Source: an uncultured Alistipes sp. (GTDB taxonomy: Bacteria > Bacteroidota > Bacteroidia > Bacteroidales > Rikenellaceae). Taken from it: 64,000 nt of DNA. The stretch spans positions 1 to 64,000 of the forward strand of contig CALUNE010000009.1 of assembly GCA_944321945.1 (NCBI GenBank). Direction: 5' to 3'. A program made the position numbers and the translations under genes. This document shows positions 63,344-64,000 of this stretch, one piece after another (positions within the stretch are counted from its first letter, which is position 1; each line of letters opens with the position of its first letter). Under the pieces are notes generated by a model that was not told the origin of the DNA, did not search any database, and saw nothing but the letters and a program-made list of their open reading frames with translations.

Positions 63344-64000
63344 ATGAGACGAATCATAACCATCCTGTTTGTCTTCGCATTCTTCTGGACGGGCTGCCAG
63401 AAGGATCTGGCCACCTATCAGGGCGAAAGCGGCATCTATTTCGACCACATCGAAAACCAGAACCTGCTGCGCGCCGATACGCTGCCCTTCGCCTGGGGGC
63501 AGATCGACGGCGACATCCGCGAGGAGAAAATATCCCTGAAGATCGATCTGATCGGCAACGTGGCCGACCACGACCGCAAATTCCGGGTCGACGTCGTCGA
63601 ATCGATCGTCCCGCCCGAACTGAAGGACGAAATGCAGGTCGCCGTCGAGGGCGTCGACTACCTCCCGTTCGAAAACGAATGTATGATCCCGGCCAACGCC
63701 GCGAGCACGAACCTCGAAATCACGCTGCTGCGCACCGAGGCCCTCCAGACCGAAAGCCGTATCCTGACCGTCGCCCTGAACGAAACCGACGAATTGAAGT
63801 TCCTCTATTCGCGCGAGGTCTCCGACGAGCAGAACAACCGCCGCCGCATCGATCTGCAGCGCGTGATCGTCATGGACGAGACGCTGCCTCAGCCCGACTG
63901 GTGGTGGGGCGACATCAACGACATCTTCGGCGACTACTCGATGAAGAAGGCCATCACGATCTGCAACGTCATGGAGATCGACCGCGCCGAATGGATGAGC
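63344..64000 (+). CDS. DUF4843-like lipoprotein (partial, cut by window end)
   Basis: The first 219 codons are present; the gene runs off the window at base 64000. It has a signal peptide with lipobox FWTGC (Cys18). The mature start DLATYQGESGIYFD, the VADHDRKFRVDVV segment and GVDYLPFENECMIPANAAS followed by EITLLRTEALQ match the pattern of DUF4843, a beta-sandwich lipoprotein family found after SusD in many Bacteroidetes loci. The function is unknown, presumably surface binding of the cargo. The WWWGDIN stretch near residue 187 is typical of the second half. Regulation is shared with the SusC/SusD genes. Confidence 0.83.
   Translation, partial: MRRIITILFVFAFFWTGCQKDLATYQGESGIYFDHIENQNLLRADTLPFAWGQIDGDIREEKISLKIDLIGNVADHDRKFRVDVVESIVPPELKDEMQVAVEGVDYLPFENECMIPANAASTNLEITLLRTEALQTESRILTVALNETDELKFLYSREVSDEQNNRRRIDLQRVIVMDETLPQPDWWWGDINDIFGDYSMKKAITICNVMEIDRAEWMS

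Overview
The window looks like chromosome of a high-GC Bacteroidales bacterium, most likely an Alistipes-like gut anaerobe (Rikenellaceae). Support: three SusC/SusD pairs, a hybrid two-component system (HTCS), type V (FimA/Mfa-type) pilus genes, a BACON domain, SDR-type threonine dehydrogenase, pyruvate formate-lyase, and promoters of the Bacteroidetes form (TTTG near -33, TAnnTTTG near -7) with no obvious Shine-Dalgarno sites. The genus is inferred from base composition and gene content; no 16S gene is present.

Layout. 1-3100: end of a class II fructose-bisphosphate aldolase gene, three leftward genes (a Cys-rich small protein, an alpha/beta hydrolase, threonine dehydrogenase) and tRNA-Thr(GGT). 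3460-9570: a membrane-bound AraC-type regulator, a fourfold repeated candidate operator, and a fimbrial operon (OmpA/DUF3575-like protein, FimB/Mfa2-like anchor, fimbrillin, fimbrillin-GLUG adhesin). 9690-11890: pheA and a DAHP synthase/chorismate mutase fusion behind an intact Phe/Tyr leader-peptide attenuator. 12080-16860: an OmpR-type two-component system, a Pit-family phosphate transporter with a PhoU-like tail, and a candidate small RNA. 17010-20710: a DUF2721-like membrane protein, pflB and pflA.

20713-47241 is a large polysaccharide utilisation locus (PUL). An HTCS gene is transcribed away from a long rightward series: an unrecognised secreted toroid-type protein, a GH2 enzyme, an FAD-dependent lipoprotein, BACON-GH43, two GH105-like hydrolases, SusC, SusD, two Ig-like/discoidin-like surface lipoproteins and, after an internal hairpin, a GH115 alpha-glucuronidase. 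The enzymes point to a uronic-acid-bearing plant glycan such as arabinogalactan, exudate gum or glucuronoarabinoxylan. No recognised lyase is present to make the unsaturated uronides that GH105 enzymes normally use.

47450-64000: a DUF4251-like gene, then a second SusC/SusD operon that carries no glycosidase but an unknown lipoprotein, an M16 metallopeptidase and a ChaN-like (haem-binding fold) protein. This suggests peptide, haem or iron uptake. A third SusC/SusD pair follows with a DUF4843-like lipoprotein cut by the window edge.

The strongest non-coding signals are the pheA attenuator, the 96-nt candidate small RNA, the AraC-site array, the inverted repeat between the HTCS gene and its PUL, and three GC-rich minisatellites at or near gene 3' ends.
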